A DNA stretch of 64,000 bases from Acanthosepion lycidas (Eukaryota > Mollusca > Cephalopoda > Sepiida > Sepiidae), in contig OZ010574.1 in NCBI GenBank assembly GCA_963932145.1, positions 77,269,643 through 77,333,642 of the forward strand, read 5' to 3'. Numbering within the stretch: position 1 is the first letter of the stretch; each line of letters opens with the position of its first letter. Made by a program: the position numbers and the translations under genes. Below the pieces are notes generated by a model. The model had not been told where the DNA came from. It made no database searches and worked only from the letters and a program-made list of their open reading frames with translations. This document shows positions 10,134 to 21,870 of this stretch, in pieces.

Positions 10134-10778
10134 ATGGCATTGGATGAAATTCTGTCCAGTTAAGAACAAAAAATATTGCAAAAGTTGCAATAAAAGTGGT
10201 CATACGTTAACTTCGTGCTGGTACACCAACAGAACGAGAAAACCCAAAAATAAAATCAGGCAAGCTCAATCTGACAATATTGTTGACAGGAATTTAAGAA
10301 AATATGTAACAGTGGATATTTTCAATAAGTCCATTAAATTCCAGCTTGACTCGGGTTCTGATATTTCAACCATTAACTGGCGTACTTGGCGAAAATTGAA
10401 CAAGCCGACCTTATTAAAAATGGATAAAACAGCAAAATCCGTAACTGGCGAAAATATTAACATTTTAGGCGAGGTAATGCTTACAGTAACACTAAATGGA
10501 GTTACCAAAAAGCTCAAAGCCTACGTATTAAAAACTTCAGACAACTTATTTGGAACTGATTGGATAGAAAACTTCAATCATTGGGATTGCCTAATGAGTA
10601 CATTTTGTCGCAAGATACAAAGTACAACATCCAATTTGGTAAATCTAAAAAAGGAACTCAAACAACAATTTCCCCAGGTTTTTTCTGGTGGCCTTGGGAA
10701 ATGTACTAAAATGAAAGCTAAGTTCAAGGTGAAGGACGGTGAACAACCGGTATTCAAAAAGAAACGGAATGTCCCTTT
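10093..10778 (+). pseudogene. Gypsy B zinc knuckles, protease and start of RT, truncated
   Basis: An open frame begins with two zinc knuckles: CYHCGKWHWMKFC (C-x2-C-x3-H-x4-C) and CKSCNKSGHTLTSC (C-x2-C-x4-H-x4-C). A retropepsin follows with the active-site motif 'LDSGSDIS' (about 10348-10371) and later 'LFGTDWIE', its flap/core block. 'LKKELKQQFPQVFSGGLGK' marks the lead-in to the RT. Gypsy similarity ends near 10778 in 'KKKRNVPF', where LINE sequence takes over. The RT, RNase H, integrase and 3' LTR are missing. Confidence 0.75.
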
Positions 10779-11363
10779 TTGTTTGTACGAGAGCATCAGT
10801 CTGTCAAAGATGTAAGGAACTTGTAAGGAACTTGAGTCAGATCATGAAGAGTCACCCTGTGAAAGACCTCCTTTATGTCCAGATTGTAAAAAAAAAACTC
10901 AGCAGAATCTAAAGAGTGTAACATCTGGAAAAAGAAAATAAAAAGAATTAAGAATAAAATACACAGAAAACAACTTGTTCCAAGAAGCCAGAAAACCAGT
11001 CAAATTTTATTCACTTCCAACATCATATGCAAATATCACTAAAATATCAAATCAACAAAATAACATCCAAGAGAACAATGCGATAAGAATCCAAGATCTT
11101 ACAACTCTAATAAATGAATGAAAAACTCTAACAGACCTACTAAAATATAATATATAAGAGATGAATCAAACTCCTATAAACAAAACAAATCATATCTCGT
11201 CAAACATAAAAGAAAAAGGAATCTATATGTACAAAACAATTAACTTCAAAAATCACAATCCAAAGTACAAAAAAAATCATTCAAGAAATAGAACTCTCTA
11301 ATATATATTGAGAGAATCTAAAAATTGCATAAAAAATAACAACCCAGTACATCATTGAAGAAA
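10779..11363 (+). pseudogene. LINE ORF1 (gag-like) C-terminal fragment
   Basis: Cysteine-rich zinc-knuckle blocks lie at about 10797-10890 ('VCQRCKEL', then 'SDHEESPCERPPLCPDCKK'). They are followed by the 'ECNIWKK' and 'EARKPVKFYSLPTSYANI' pattern found after the knuckles in ORF1 of Jockey/CR1-type LINEs. An 11-bp tandem duplication (GTAAGGAACTT twice, about 10814-10835) and poly-A length changes shift the frame. ORF1 would bind RNA in the LINE particle. The fragment runs straight into the 64-bp satellite. Confidence 0.55.
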
Positions 11364-14300
11364 CAAGTGAAATGGATATAAATGAACAAAAGTCTATCCC
11401 ATCTCAAAAAAGGGAACAGTCATCATCCAAGTGAAATGGATATAGATGAACAAAAGTCTATCCCATCTCAAAAAAGGGAACAGTCATCATCAAAGTGAAA
11501 TGGATATAGATGAACAAAAGTCTATCCCATCTCAAAAAAGGGAACAGTCATCATCCAAGTGAAATGGATATAGATGAACAAAAGTCTATCCCATCTCAAA
11601 AAAGGGAACAGTCATCATCCAAGTGAAATGGATAAGATGAACAAAAGTCTATCCCATCTCAAAAAAGGGAAGTCATCATCCAAGTGAAATGGATATAGAT
11701 GAACAAAAGTCTATCCCATCTCAAAAAAGGGAACAGTCATCATCCAAGTGAAATGGATATAGATGAACAAAACTCTATCATATCTCAAAAAAGGGAACAG
11801 TCATCATCCAAGTGAAATGGATATAGATGAACAAAACTCTATCCCATCTCAAAAAAGGGAACAGTCATCATCCAAGTGAAATGGATATAGATGAACAAAC
11901 TCTGTCATATCTCAAAAAAGGGAACAGTCATCATCTAAGTGAAATGGATATAGATGAACAAAACTCTATCCCATCTCAAAAAAGGGAACAGTCATCATCC
12001 AAGTGAAATGGATATAGATGAACAAAACTCTATCATATCTCAAAAAAGGGAACAGTCATCATCCAAGTGAAATGGATATAGATGAACAAAACTCTATCCC
12101 ATCTCAAAAAAGGGAACAGTCATCATCCAAGTGAAATGGATATAGACGAACAAAATTCTATCCCATCTCAAAAATGGGAACAGTCATCATCCAAATGAAA
12201 TGGATATATATGAACAAAATTCTATCCCATCTCAAAAAAGGGAACAGTCATCATCCAAGTGAAATGGATATAGATGAACAAAATTCTATCTCATCTCAAA
12301 AAAGTTAACAGTCATCATCCAAGTGAAATGGATATAGATGAACAAAACTCTATCATATCTCAAAAAAGGGAACAGTCATCATCCAAGTGAAATGGATATA
12401 GATGAACAAAATTCTATCCCATCTCAAAAAAGGGAACAGTCATCATCCAAGTGAAATGGATATAGATGAACAAAAGTCTATCCCATCTCAAAAAAGGGAT
12501 CAGTTATCATCCAAGTGAAATGGATATAGATGAACAAAAGTCTATCCCATCTCAAAAAAGGAAACAGTCATCATCCAAGTGAAATGGATAAGATGAACAA
12601 AAGTCTATCCCATCTCAAAAACGGGAAGTCATCATCCAAGTGAAATGGATATAGATGAACAAAAGTCTATCCCATCTCAAAAAAGGGAACAGTCATCATC
12701 CAAGTGAAATGGATATAGATGAACAAAACTCTATCATATCTCCAAAAAGGGAACAGTCATCATCCAAGTGAAATTGATATAGATGAACAAAACTCTATCC
12801 CATCTCAAAAAAGGGAACAGTCATCATCCAAGTGAAATGGATATAGATGAACAAACTCTGTCATATCTCAAAAAAGGGAACAGTCATCATCCAAGTGAAA
12901 TGGATATAGATGAACAAAATTCTATCCCATCTCAAAAAAGGGAACTGTCATCATCCAAGTGAAATGGATATAGATGAACAAAAGTCTATCCCATCTCAAA
13001 AAAGGGATCAGTTATCATCCAAGTGAAATGGATATAGACGAACAAAATTCTATCCCATCTCAAAAATGGGAACAGTCATCATCCAAGTGAAATGGATATA
13101 GATGAACAAAATTCTATCCCATCTCAAAAAAGGGAACAGTCATCATCCAAGTGAAATGGATATAGATGAACAAAACTCTATCATATCTCAAAAAAGGGAA
13201 CAGTCATCATCCAAGTGAAATGGATATAGATGAAGAAAATTCTATCCCATCTCAAAAAAGGGAACAGTCATCATCCAAGTGAAATGGATATAGATGAACA
13301 AAAGTCTATCCCATCTCAAAAAAGGGATCAGTTATCATCCAAGTGAAATGGATATAGATGAACAAAAGTCTATCCCATCTCAAAAAAGGGAACAGTCATC
13401 ATCCAAGTGAAATGGATAAGATGAACAAAAGTCTATCCCATCTCAAAAAAGGGAAGTCATCATCCAAGTGAAATGGATATAGATGAACAAAAGTCTATGC
13501 CATCTCAAAAAAGGGAACAGTCATCATCCAAGTGAAATGGATATAGATGAACAAAAGTCTATCCCATCTCAAAAAAGGGAACAGTCATCATCCAAGTGAA
13601 ATGGATAAGATGAACAAAACTCTATCCCATCTCAAAAAAGGGAAGTCATCATCCAAGTGAAATGGATATAGATGAACAAAAGTCTATCCCATCTCAAAAA
13701 AGGGAACAGTCATCATCCAAGTGAAATGGATATAGATGAACAAAATTCTATCCCATCTCAAAAAAGGGAACAGTTATCATCCAAGTGAAATGGATATAGA
13801 TGAACAAAAGTCTATCCCATCTCAAAAAAGGGAACAGTCATCATCCAAGTGAAATGGATATAGATGAACAAAACTCTATCATATCTCAAAAAAGGGAACA
13901 GTCATCATCCAAGTGAAATGGATATAGATGAACAAAAGTCTATCCCATCTCAAAAAAGGGAACAGTCATCATCCAAGTGAAATGGATATAGATGAACAAA
14001 CTCTGTCATATCTCAAAAAAGGGAACAGTCATCATCCAAGTGAAATGGATATAGATGAACAAAATTCTATCCCATCTCAAAAAAGGGAACAGTCATCATC
14101 CAAGTGAAATGGATATAGATGAACAAAACTCTATCATATCTCAAAAAAGGGAACAGTCATCATCCAAGTGAAATGGATATAGATGAACAAAACTCTATCC
14201 CATCTCAAAAAAGGGAGCAGTCATCATCCAAGTGAAATGGATATAGATGAACAAAAGTCTATCATAGCTCAAAAAGGGAACAGTCATCATCCAAGTGAAA

Positions 14301-17300
14301 TGGATATAGATGAACAAAACTCTATCATATCTCAAAAAAGGGAACAGTCATCATCTAAGTGAAATGGATATAGATGAACAAAATTCTATCCCATCTCAAA
14401 AAAGGGAACAGTCATCATCCAAGTGAAATGGATATAGATGAACAAAAGTCTATCCCATCTCAAAAAAGGGATCAGTTATCATCCAAGTGAAATGGATATA
14501 GATGAACAAAAGTCTATCCCATCTCAAAAAAGGGATCAGTTATCATCCAAGTGAAATGGATATAGATGAACAAAAGTCTATCCCATCTCAAAAAAGGGAA
14601 GTCATCATCCAAGTGAAATGGATATAGATGAACAAAATTCTATCCCATCTCAAAAAAGGGAACAGTCATCATCCAAGTGAAATGGATATAGATGAACAAA
14701 ATTCTATCCCATCTCAAAAATGGGAACAGTCATCATCCAAATGAAATGGATATATATGAACAAAATTCTATCCCATCTCAAAAAAGGGAACAGTCATCAT
14801 CCAAGTGAAATGGATATAGATGAACAAACTCTGTCATATCTCAAAAAAGGGAACAGTCATCATCTAAGTGAAATGGATATAGATGAACAAAACTCTATCC
14901 CATCTCAAAAAAGGGAACAGTCATCATCCAAGTGAAATGGATATAGATGAACAAAACTCTATCATATCTCAAAAAAGGGAACAGTCATCATCCAAGTGAA
15001 ATGGATATAGATGAACAAAACTCTATCCCATCTCAAAAAAGGGAACAGTCATCATCCAAGTGAAATGGATATAGACGAACAAAATTCTATCCCATCTCAA
15101 AAATGGGAACAGTCATCATCCAAATGAAATGGATATATATGAACAAAATTCTATCCCATCTCAAAAAAGGGAACAGTCATCATCCAAGTGAAATGGATAT
15201 AGATGAACAAAATTCTATCTCATCTCAAAAAAGTTAACAGTCATCATCCAAGTGAAATGGATATAGATGAACAAAACTCTATCATATCTCAAAAAAGGGA
15301 ACAGTCATCATCCAAGTGAAATGGATATAGATGAACAAAATTCTATCCCATCTCAAAAAAGGGAACAGTCATCATCCAAGTGAAATGGATATAGATGAAC
15401 AAAAGTCTATCCCATCTCAAAAAAGGGATCAGTTATCATCCAAGTGAAATGGATATAGATGAACAAAAGTCTATCCCATCTCAAAAAAGGAAACAGTCAT
15501 CATCCAAGTGAAATGGATAAGATGAACAAAAGTCTATCCCATCTCAAAAACGGGAAGTCATCATCCAAGTGAAATGGATATAGATGAACAAAAGTCTATC
15601 CCATCTCAAAAAAGGGAACAGTCATCATCCAAGTGAAATGGATATAGATGAACAAAACTCTATCATATCTCCAAAAAGGGAACAGTCATCATCCAAGTGA
15701 AATTGATATAGATGAACAAAACTCTATCCCATCTCAAAAAAGGGAACAGTCATCATCCAAGTGAAATGGATATAGATGAACAAACTCTGTCATATCTCAA
15801 AAAAGGGAACAGTCATCATCCAAGTGAAATGGATATAGATGAACAAAATTCTATCCCATCTCAAAAAAGGGAACTGTCATCATCCAAGTGAAATGGATAT
15901 AGATGAACAAAAGTCTATCCCATCTCAAAAAAGGGATCAGTTATCATCCAAGTGAAATGGATATAGACGAACAAAATTCTATCCCATCTCAAAAATGGGA
16001 ACAGTCATCATCCAAGTGAAATGGATATAGATGAACAAAATTCTATCCCATCTCAAAAAAGGGAACAGTCATCATCCAAGTGAAATGGATATAGATGAAC
16101 AAAACTCTATCATATCTCAAAAAAGGGAACAGTCATCATCCAAGTGAAATGGATATAGATGAAGAAAATTCTATCCCATCTCAAAAAAGGGAACAGTCAT
16201 CATCCAAGTGAAATGGATATAGATGAACAAAAGTCTATCCCATCTCAAAAAAGGGATCAGTTATCATCCAAGTGAAATGGATATAGATGAACAAAAGTCT
16301 ATCCCATCTCAAAAAAGGGAACAGTCATCATCCAAGTGAAATGGATAAGATGAACAAAAGTCTATCCCATCTCAAAAAAGGGAAGTCATCATCCAAGTGA
16401 AATGGATATAGATGAACAAAAGTCTATGCCATCTCAAAAAAGGGAACAGTCATCATCCAAGTGAAATGGATATAGATGAACAAAAGTCTATCCCATCTCA
16501 AAAAAGGGAACAGTCATCATCCAAGTGAAATGGATAAGATGAACAAAACTCTATCCCATCTCAAAAAAGGGAAGTCATCATCCAAGTGAAATGGATATAG
16601 ATGAACAAAAGTCTATCCCATCTCAAAAAAGGGAACAGTCATCATCCAAGTGAAATGGATATAGATGAACAAAATTCTATCCCATCTCAAAAAAGGGAAC
16701 AGTTATCATCCAAGTGAAATGGATATAGATGAACAAAAGTCTATCCCATCTCAAAAAAGGGAACAGTCATCATCCAAGTGAAATGGATATAGATGAACAA
16801 AACTCTATCATATCTCAAAAAAGGGAACAGTCATCATCCAAGTGAAATGGATATAGATGAACAAAAGTCTATCCCATCTCAAAAAAGGGAACAGTCATCA
16901 TCCAAGTGAAATGGATATAGATGAACAAACTCTGTCATATCTCAAAAAAGGGAACAGTCATCATCCAAGTGAAATGGATATAGATGAACAAAATTCTATC
17001 CCATCTCAAAAAAGGGAACAGTCATCATCCAAGTGAAATGGATATAGATGAACAAAACTCTATCATATCTCAAAAAAGGGAACAGTCATCATCCAAGTGA
17101 AATGGATATAGATGAACAAAACTCTATCCCATCTCAAAAAAGGGAGCAGTCATCATCCAAGTGAAATGGATATAGATGAACAAAAGTCTATCATAGCTCA
17201 AAAAGGGAACAGTCATCATCCAAGTGAAATGGATATAGATGAACAAAACTCTATCATATCTCAAAAAAGGGAACAGTCATCATCTAAGTGAAATGGATAT

Positions 17301-18620
17301 AGATGAACAAAATTCTATCCCATCTCAAAAAAGGGAACAGTCATCATCCAAGTGAAATGGATATAGATGAACAAAAGTCTATCCCATCTCAAAAAAGGGA
17401 TCAGTTATCATCCAAGTGAAATGGATATAGATGAACAAAAGTCTATCCCATCTCAAAAAAGGGATCAGTTATCATCCAAGTGAAATGGATATAGATGAAC
17501 AAAAGTCTATCCCATCTCAAAAAAGGGAAGTCATCATCCAAGTGAAATGGATATAGATGAACAAAATTCTATCCCATCTCAAAAAAGGGAACAGTCATCA
17601 TCCAAGTGAAATGGATATAGATGAACAAAAGTCTATTCCATCTCAAAAAAGGGATCAGTTATCATCCAAGTGAAATGGATATAGATGAACAAAAGTCTAT
17701 CCCATCTCAAAAAAGGGAACAGTCATCATCCAAGTGAAATGGATATAGATGAACCAAAGTCTATCCCATCTCAAAAAAGGGATCAGTTATCATCCAAGTG
17801 AAATGGATATAGATGAACAAAAGTCTATCCCATCTCAAAAAAGGGAACAGTCATCATCCAAGTGAAATGGATATAGATGAACAAAAGTCTATCCCATCTC
17901 AAAAAAGGGAACAGTCATCATCCAAGTGAAATGGATATAGATGAACAAAAGTCTATCCCATCTCAAAAAAGGGATCAGTTATCATCCAAATGAAATGGAT
18001 ATAGATGAACAAAAGTCTATCCCGTCTCAAAAAAGGGATCAGTTATCATCCAAGTGAAATGGATATAGATGAACAAAATTCGATCCCATCTCAAAAAAGG
18101 GAAGTCATCATCCAAGTGAAATGGATATAGATGAACAAATGTCTATCCCATCTCAAAAAAGGGAACAGTCATCATCCAAGTGAAATGGATATAGATGAAC
18201 AAAAGTCTATCCCATCTCAAAAAAGGGAATAGTCATCATCCAAGTGAAATGGATATAGATGAACAAAAGTCTATCCCATCTCAAAAAAGGGATCAGTTAT
18301 CATCCAGGTGAAATGGTTATAGATGAACAAAAGTCTATCCCATCTCAAAAAAGGGAACAGTCATCATCCAAGTGAAATGGATAAGATGAACAAAAGTCTA
18401 TCCCATCTCAAAAAAGGGAAGTCATCATCCAAGTGAAATGGATATAGATGAACAAAAGTCTATCCCATCTCAAAAAAGGGAACAGTCATCATCCAAGTGA
18501 AATGGATATAGATGAACAAAAGTCTATCCCATCTCAAAAAAGGGAACAGTCATCATCCAAGTGAAATGGATATAGATGAACAAAAGTCTATCCCATCTCA
18601 AAAAAGGGAAGTTATCATCC
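11364..18620 (+). repeat. 64-bp satellite array, about 113 copies
   Basis: Tandem units of 64 bp follow a consensus built of AAGTGAAATGGATATAGATG, then AACAAAAGTCTATCCCATCT, then CAAAAAAGGGAACAGTCATC, then ATCC. About 7.26 kb gives roughly 113 units. Named variants recur: GGATAAGATG (one base short), GGGAAGTC (two bases short), GGGATCAGTTATC, TCATATCTC, ACAAACTCTG, CGAACAAAATTC. Because 64 is not a multiple of 3 the frame rotates and stops appear, so the array is not coding as a whole. In one frame a unit reads 'EMDIDEQKSIPSQKREQSSS', which fits the low-complexity end of the LINE ORF1 just upstream. The array may therefore derive from that ORF. Confidence 0.97.
11838..17630 (+). repeat. 2,929-bp higher-order tandem duplication inside the satellite
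   Basis: Rare unit variants recur at a fixed offset of 2,929 bp: TATAGACGAA at 12141 and 15070; AAAGTTAACA at 12301 and 15230; the GGATAAGATG unit at 12591 and 15520; TGAAGAAAAT at 13231 and 16160; AAGTCTATGC at 13491 and 16420; ATCATAGCTC at 14261 and 17190. Divergence resumes at 14702 versus 17631 and upstream of about 11838/14767. The two copies look essentially identical by eye, implying a recent event or an assembly duplication. Confidence 0.9.
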
Positions 18621-19105
18621 AAACTAAAATCATCAAATGAACCTAACGGAAAATTAATGAAATTATTATATAGATAAATGAAATGCCTCCCTTTGCTGGT
18701 GTCGTTATCATCATCCCTGGGTCGGGCTGCAAGCAGACTGTCACTGCCTTTTTTTCCTGAGTCACTGACAAGTCAACATGGACTAATTTAGCTCTGTAGC
18801 ACTTAACCAGCAGCTATATGGTGTCCAAAAATGGTGCAGCCAAAAATAACACATAGGAACAAGAATGTCCCAATAGTTGTAAGAAAGCATCTGAAAACTG
18901 AATCCCTCTTCAACCTGAAGACGGATATATTCCGACGTTGCAACAAAAATGAGAAGAACTGCTAACTGAACGAACTTTATTGCCACCAGTTAAGTCCTCA
19001 CAAAAAATATTCTTCTTTTGAAATGATTTTTAAACACATTTCTTCTAGCTTTCCTTTGCTTTCTTCCTTTTTCTGATATAAAAACTTTCTTTTTTTCACA
19101 CAAGT
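18621..19105. other. Flank of the satellite, nothing recognised
   Basis: Unique-looking sequence after the last unit. A possible remnant of the LINE downstream of ORF1 was looked for but no RT or endonuclease motif was seen. Confidence 0.3.
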
Positions 19106-19402
19106 TTGGTGCTGTCCTGTTTTCTCTCATCGTGTTATGTCAATGCTCTTTTTACCCTTATTTTTTGTAGAGGACAAATTATTGGTCACATAAATTCAAA
19201 GGGTATAAAAACCTGCATAGTATCTAAGGAAACAAGATCAGACAAACAAGCAGAAACAAAAGACCTTCAAAGAACGAAACATGACAAGAAACAATGTGCT
19301 AATAGAGCAGAGAGCATAGAAATCATAGACACTTCACCCACTAAGCATAAATCAGAACTTTTAAGCAAAAAACTTTTAACACCTGGAGTCAAAACACTAT
19401 GA
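19106..19402 (+). other. 98-codon open frame of unknown nature
   Basis: The second half is rich in Lys, Glu and Thr ('KETRSDKQAETKDLQRTKH') and could be a charged tail of a retroelement ORF. The first half is hydrophobic and T-rich, probably spurious. No family was recognised. Confidence 0.15.
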
Positions 19403-19429
19403 AAGTGTAAAAGTGGGTTTTAATACCAG

Positions 19430-19610
19430 AAATACTTTGTAAAAAATTATTCCCAGCAATAAATTTTCAAAGGAAAAATTATGACCAGCAATACATTTAA
19501 AAAATATCTCCAGTAATATATTTTTTGAAAAATGTTATCAGCATTACATTGTTGAAGGAAAAAAGTATTACCAGCAATACATTTTGGTAAAAAAAAAAAT
19601 ATTGCCATCT
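19430..19610 (+). repeat. Degenerate minisatellite, TTACCAGCAATACATTTT core (copy 1)
   Basis: Five to six imperfect units of about 30-38 bp share the core ACCAGCAATACATTTT with an A-rich spacer (for example GACCAGCAATACATTT at about 19481-19496 and TTACCAGCAATACATTTT near 19568-19585). The same core recurs at 20825-20915 and 29498-29600. Confidence 0.75.
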
Positions 19611-19811
19611 GTGACATAGAGAGGGAGACACAGCCCCTACCAACCCGGAGGTGTATTTAGTAATCAACAGTGCTAAAAAATTAGGATGAAGGTGCTAATT
19701 ACTTGGGTAGAAGGGATTCCGGAGTAATTCCAGAAATAAGTTTATTTTTTTGTCTCTTGTTTTTTTTCTCTTAATAATAGTTTCTGGGGTTGAGTTATTA
19801 TTTTTAATTAC

Positions 19812-20494
19812 ATGTAATAATTCCAAAGTGATTAAGAGACGGCTTCATTAAAGTAAAGTTTGTGATAAATGGCAAATTGGATTTTTGGGTGGTCTGAATA
19901 GCGGAATTCAACCAGACGGGATAAGTGGCTTTGGCCAAATTTAAGTATACGCTGTCTGCGGAAGATCCAGCATGAGGTTCGAATCCGATTTTAGTACCTC
20001 TTGAAAACTGGTTGCCCGCAGAGATCCGGAGATTAGGCGGAAACACATGGTGGTCCAGGTGATTTGCATATTAAAATTTGGGGGCGGTGCCTAAAGATTG
20101 TTTAGCTCCGCCTCTCTCTATATAAGCTGCCCACACGCTTGAGTTAGTCAGATGAGTTTGGAGTTCGGAGATCAGAACACAGAAGAGGTGGCTTGTTGGA
20201 ATTTGCTGGTCTGGTCTGTTGGTTGCCCTGTGTCAAGAAGACCGATCTGAACCAAGAGATCGAAATAGAACCCGTACGAATGCAGATAACTTTGTCAACA
20301 AGGCTGCGAGAAAGCAGACTGCTATATCATAGGGTGCAGACAACGATCCACAAGTTACTTCCCTTAGATCAGCCGAAATTGTTTAGGCAGAAATTTTCTT
20401 ACTCTCTCTCTCTGTGACTTTCCAATCCAAATCAGTGAATCTCGTTACGACATTTTGTACTCGTGTAAATTCTTTAGTAGAGACATAAAAAACA
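19812..20494 (+). mobile_element. LTR of retroelement D with promoter motifs
   Basis: The candidate LTR runs from TGTAATAATTCC to ATAAAAAACA and is followed by GTGGCCTAAATAGG, similar in position to the primer sites of families B and C. Inside are an ATTTGCAT octamer (20062-20069), a GGGGGCGG box (20080-20087), a CCGCCTC element and TATATAAG (20119-20126). CpG density is far above the surroundings. A GGTTCGAATCC motif (about 19976-19986) equals a Pol III B box. Boundaries are tentative because no partner LTR was found. Confidence 0.5.
20062..20126 (+). promoter_or_regulatory. Octamer + GC box + TATA promoter in LTR D
   Basis: ATTTGCAT, GGGGGCGG, CTCCGCCTC and TATATAAG occur within 65 bp, in the order expected of a Pol II core promoter. 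Transcription would start around 20150, at the likely U3/R border. Confidence 0.5.
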
Positions 20495-20701
20495 GTGGCC
20501 TAAATAGGGCTCTTTGTACAGGAACAGGAGTTATTTTTTTCTTATTTTTTTTCTTTTTCATGTGTTTGCGGCTACGACAAGAAACTTTTGCTGCATGAAT
20601 AGTGATTTCCTTTCAATGAAATACCCAGCCATTTCCTCCCTTTCCCACCGGATCATTCTGGGGAGATCGATACACTGCTGTTCGGTTCAAGAATTCACAA
20701 C

Positions 20702-20818
20702 ATGGCAAACAGCAGTGGTTCCTTCAGTTCACCGGAGGAAGATCGGGTGGATTTCTTTTTCGGCCAGAACCACCGGGTAGACAGGACAAAACTGCAACAG
20801 GCAGGGTTATTACATTAG
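20702..20818 (+). pseudogene. Element D short gag-like start
   Basis: A 38-residue open frame, MANSSGSFSSPEEDRVDFFF..., opens after the LTR and leader and stops at 20816-20818 where the minisatellite begins. Position and Ser/Glu-rich start fit a truncated gag, but no diagnostic motif is present. Confidence 0.25.
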
Positions 20819-20824
20819 ACATCA

Positions 20825-20915
20825 ATACATTTTTGGAAAAATATCACCAGCTATACTTTTTTGAAAAAATATCACCTGCAATAGAGTTTTGAAGGAAAAA
20901 TATTACCAGCAATAA
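20825..20915 (+). repeat. Degenerate minisatellite core (copy 2)
   Basis: Three units of about 30 bp resemble the 19430-19610 block (ATATCACCAGCTATACTTTTTTG, split by shorter runs; ATTACCAGCAATAAAAAC). The block lies at the junction between the + strand element D fragment and the - strand element E fragment. Confidence 0.6.
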
Positions 20916-20939
20916 AAACAATCACTTCAACTTGTGGTC

Positions 20940-21237
20940 AACTCCCAGTCGCAGCGCGAAGCTGTAATGATTCTTCCACCGGCATTTTGGGGTTGACTCT
21001 TAGTCGCTGCCACCAGCCCGTGTCCTGGTCGTTCAGTGGTCGTTGCTACTTGGTGAAATCCCCTGGTCAGGATACCAATATGTGCCATTGGCCCATCCAG
21101 GGTCGAATTCTGGTCGTCGATGTTAACGGCTTCACCAGCTGCACTGGTTCAATACCAGCTCTATCGTTCCCAGCTTGCAACATCTGGTTACTGGAGTAAA
21201 TGCTTTGATCAAGTCTAACCTATCCATGTTGGGACTT
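20940..21237 (-). pseudogene. Element E gag-like start, decayed
   Basis: Read on the - strand, a frame starts MDRLDLIKAFTPVTRCCKL at 21237 and continues through 'FDPGWANGTYWYPDQG', with stops in between. It lies downstream of a candidate LTR (21430-21870, - strand). GC content is well above the flanks. The family is not recognised; a retroelement gag is inferred from position. Confidence 0.25.
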
Positions 21238-21429
21238 TGATCTTAGGTACACAAGATCAATTAGGCGTCAGGATGTAGTGTAGGCTGAGTCCAGACTGAA
21301 GATGGTATCACACAAGCACAAAGAAAAAAATAAATAAAAGAAAAACCCAAGAGGTTCAAGTTTGTTAAGAAATAACAAACTAACATTATCCTTCTATTAT
21401 ATACAGGAGTGTATTTTTCTCCCAGCCCA

Positions 21430-21870
21430 TTTTCTACAAAATGTGACACTTCTATGTTTCAATCAAGTTGGTATCTTAAATCAACTGATTTAGTTCTTAG
21501 GTGTTGGCTTGGCTTCGTTCGTCAGTATAACTTGCTGTTGGTAGGATAGGCGAAGTCGGACGTCGTGGAATCTCTTGGTCAGCTTCTGCGAGGCAACACT
21601 CTGGTTAATCTCTGACTCTAACTCCAAAACCAGCTCAACTGTGACTGCAACTCAGAACTCTTCGAACAACCCAAGTACGTTCGTTTATATGGGTACTGAC
21701 CAAAACCTGGTGTGGGGCCAGACGTGGCTTGGTTTCTCAGTAAATCTCGATTTCTAACAAGCAATCTCTTTGTTGTCAGGCCAGGAAATTTGATTACTTC
21801 CCATTTTTGGAAAATTAATTACTTTCCATTTTGGTGGGGTGGGGGGGTCTCTGTCGTCCGTGAAGACTCT
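21430..21870 (-). mobile_element. Candidate LTR/leader of retroelement E
   Basis: On the - strand a TATA-like CATATAAACGAACG (around 21691-21680) is followed by a CpG-rich transcribed-leader-like region to about 21500. The gag-like start at 21237 follows. The layout mirrors element D, which faces it from the other side. LTR ends were not defined and no partner LTR was seen. Confidence 0.35.

Noticed and set aside
14720-14935. 71-codon open frame in the 64-bp satellite
   Set aside because: It arises where two short variant units keep the frame. The rest of the array is closed by stops, so it is not a gene.
11364-18620. CRISPR-like array
   Set aside because: The units are contiguous 64-bp repeats with no unique spacers, in a eukaryotic setting.
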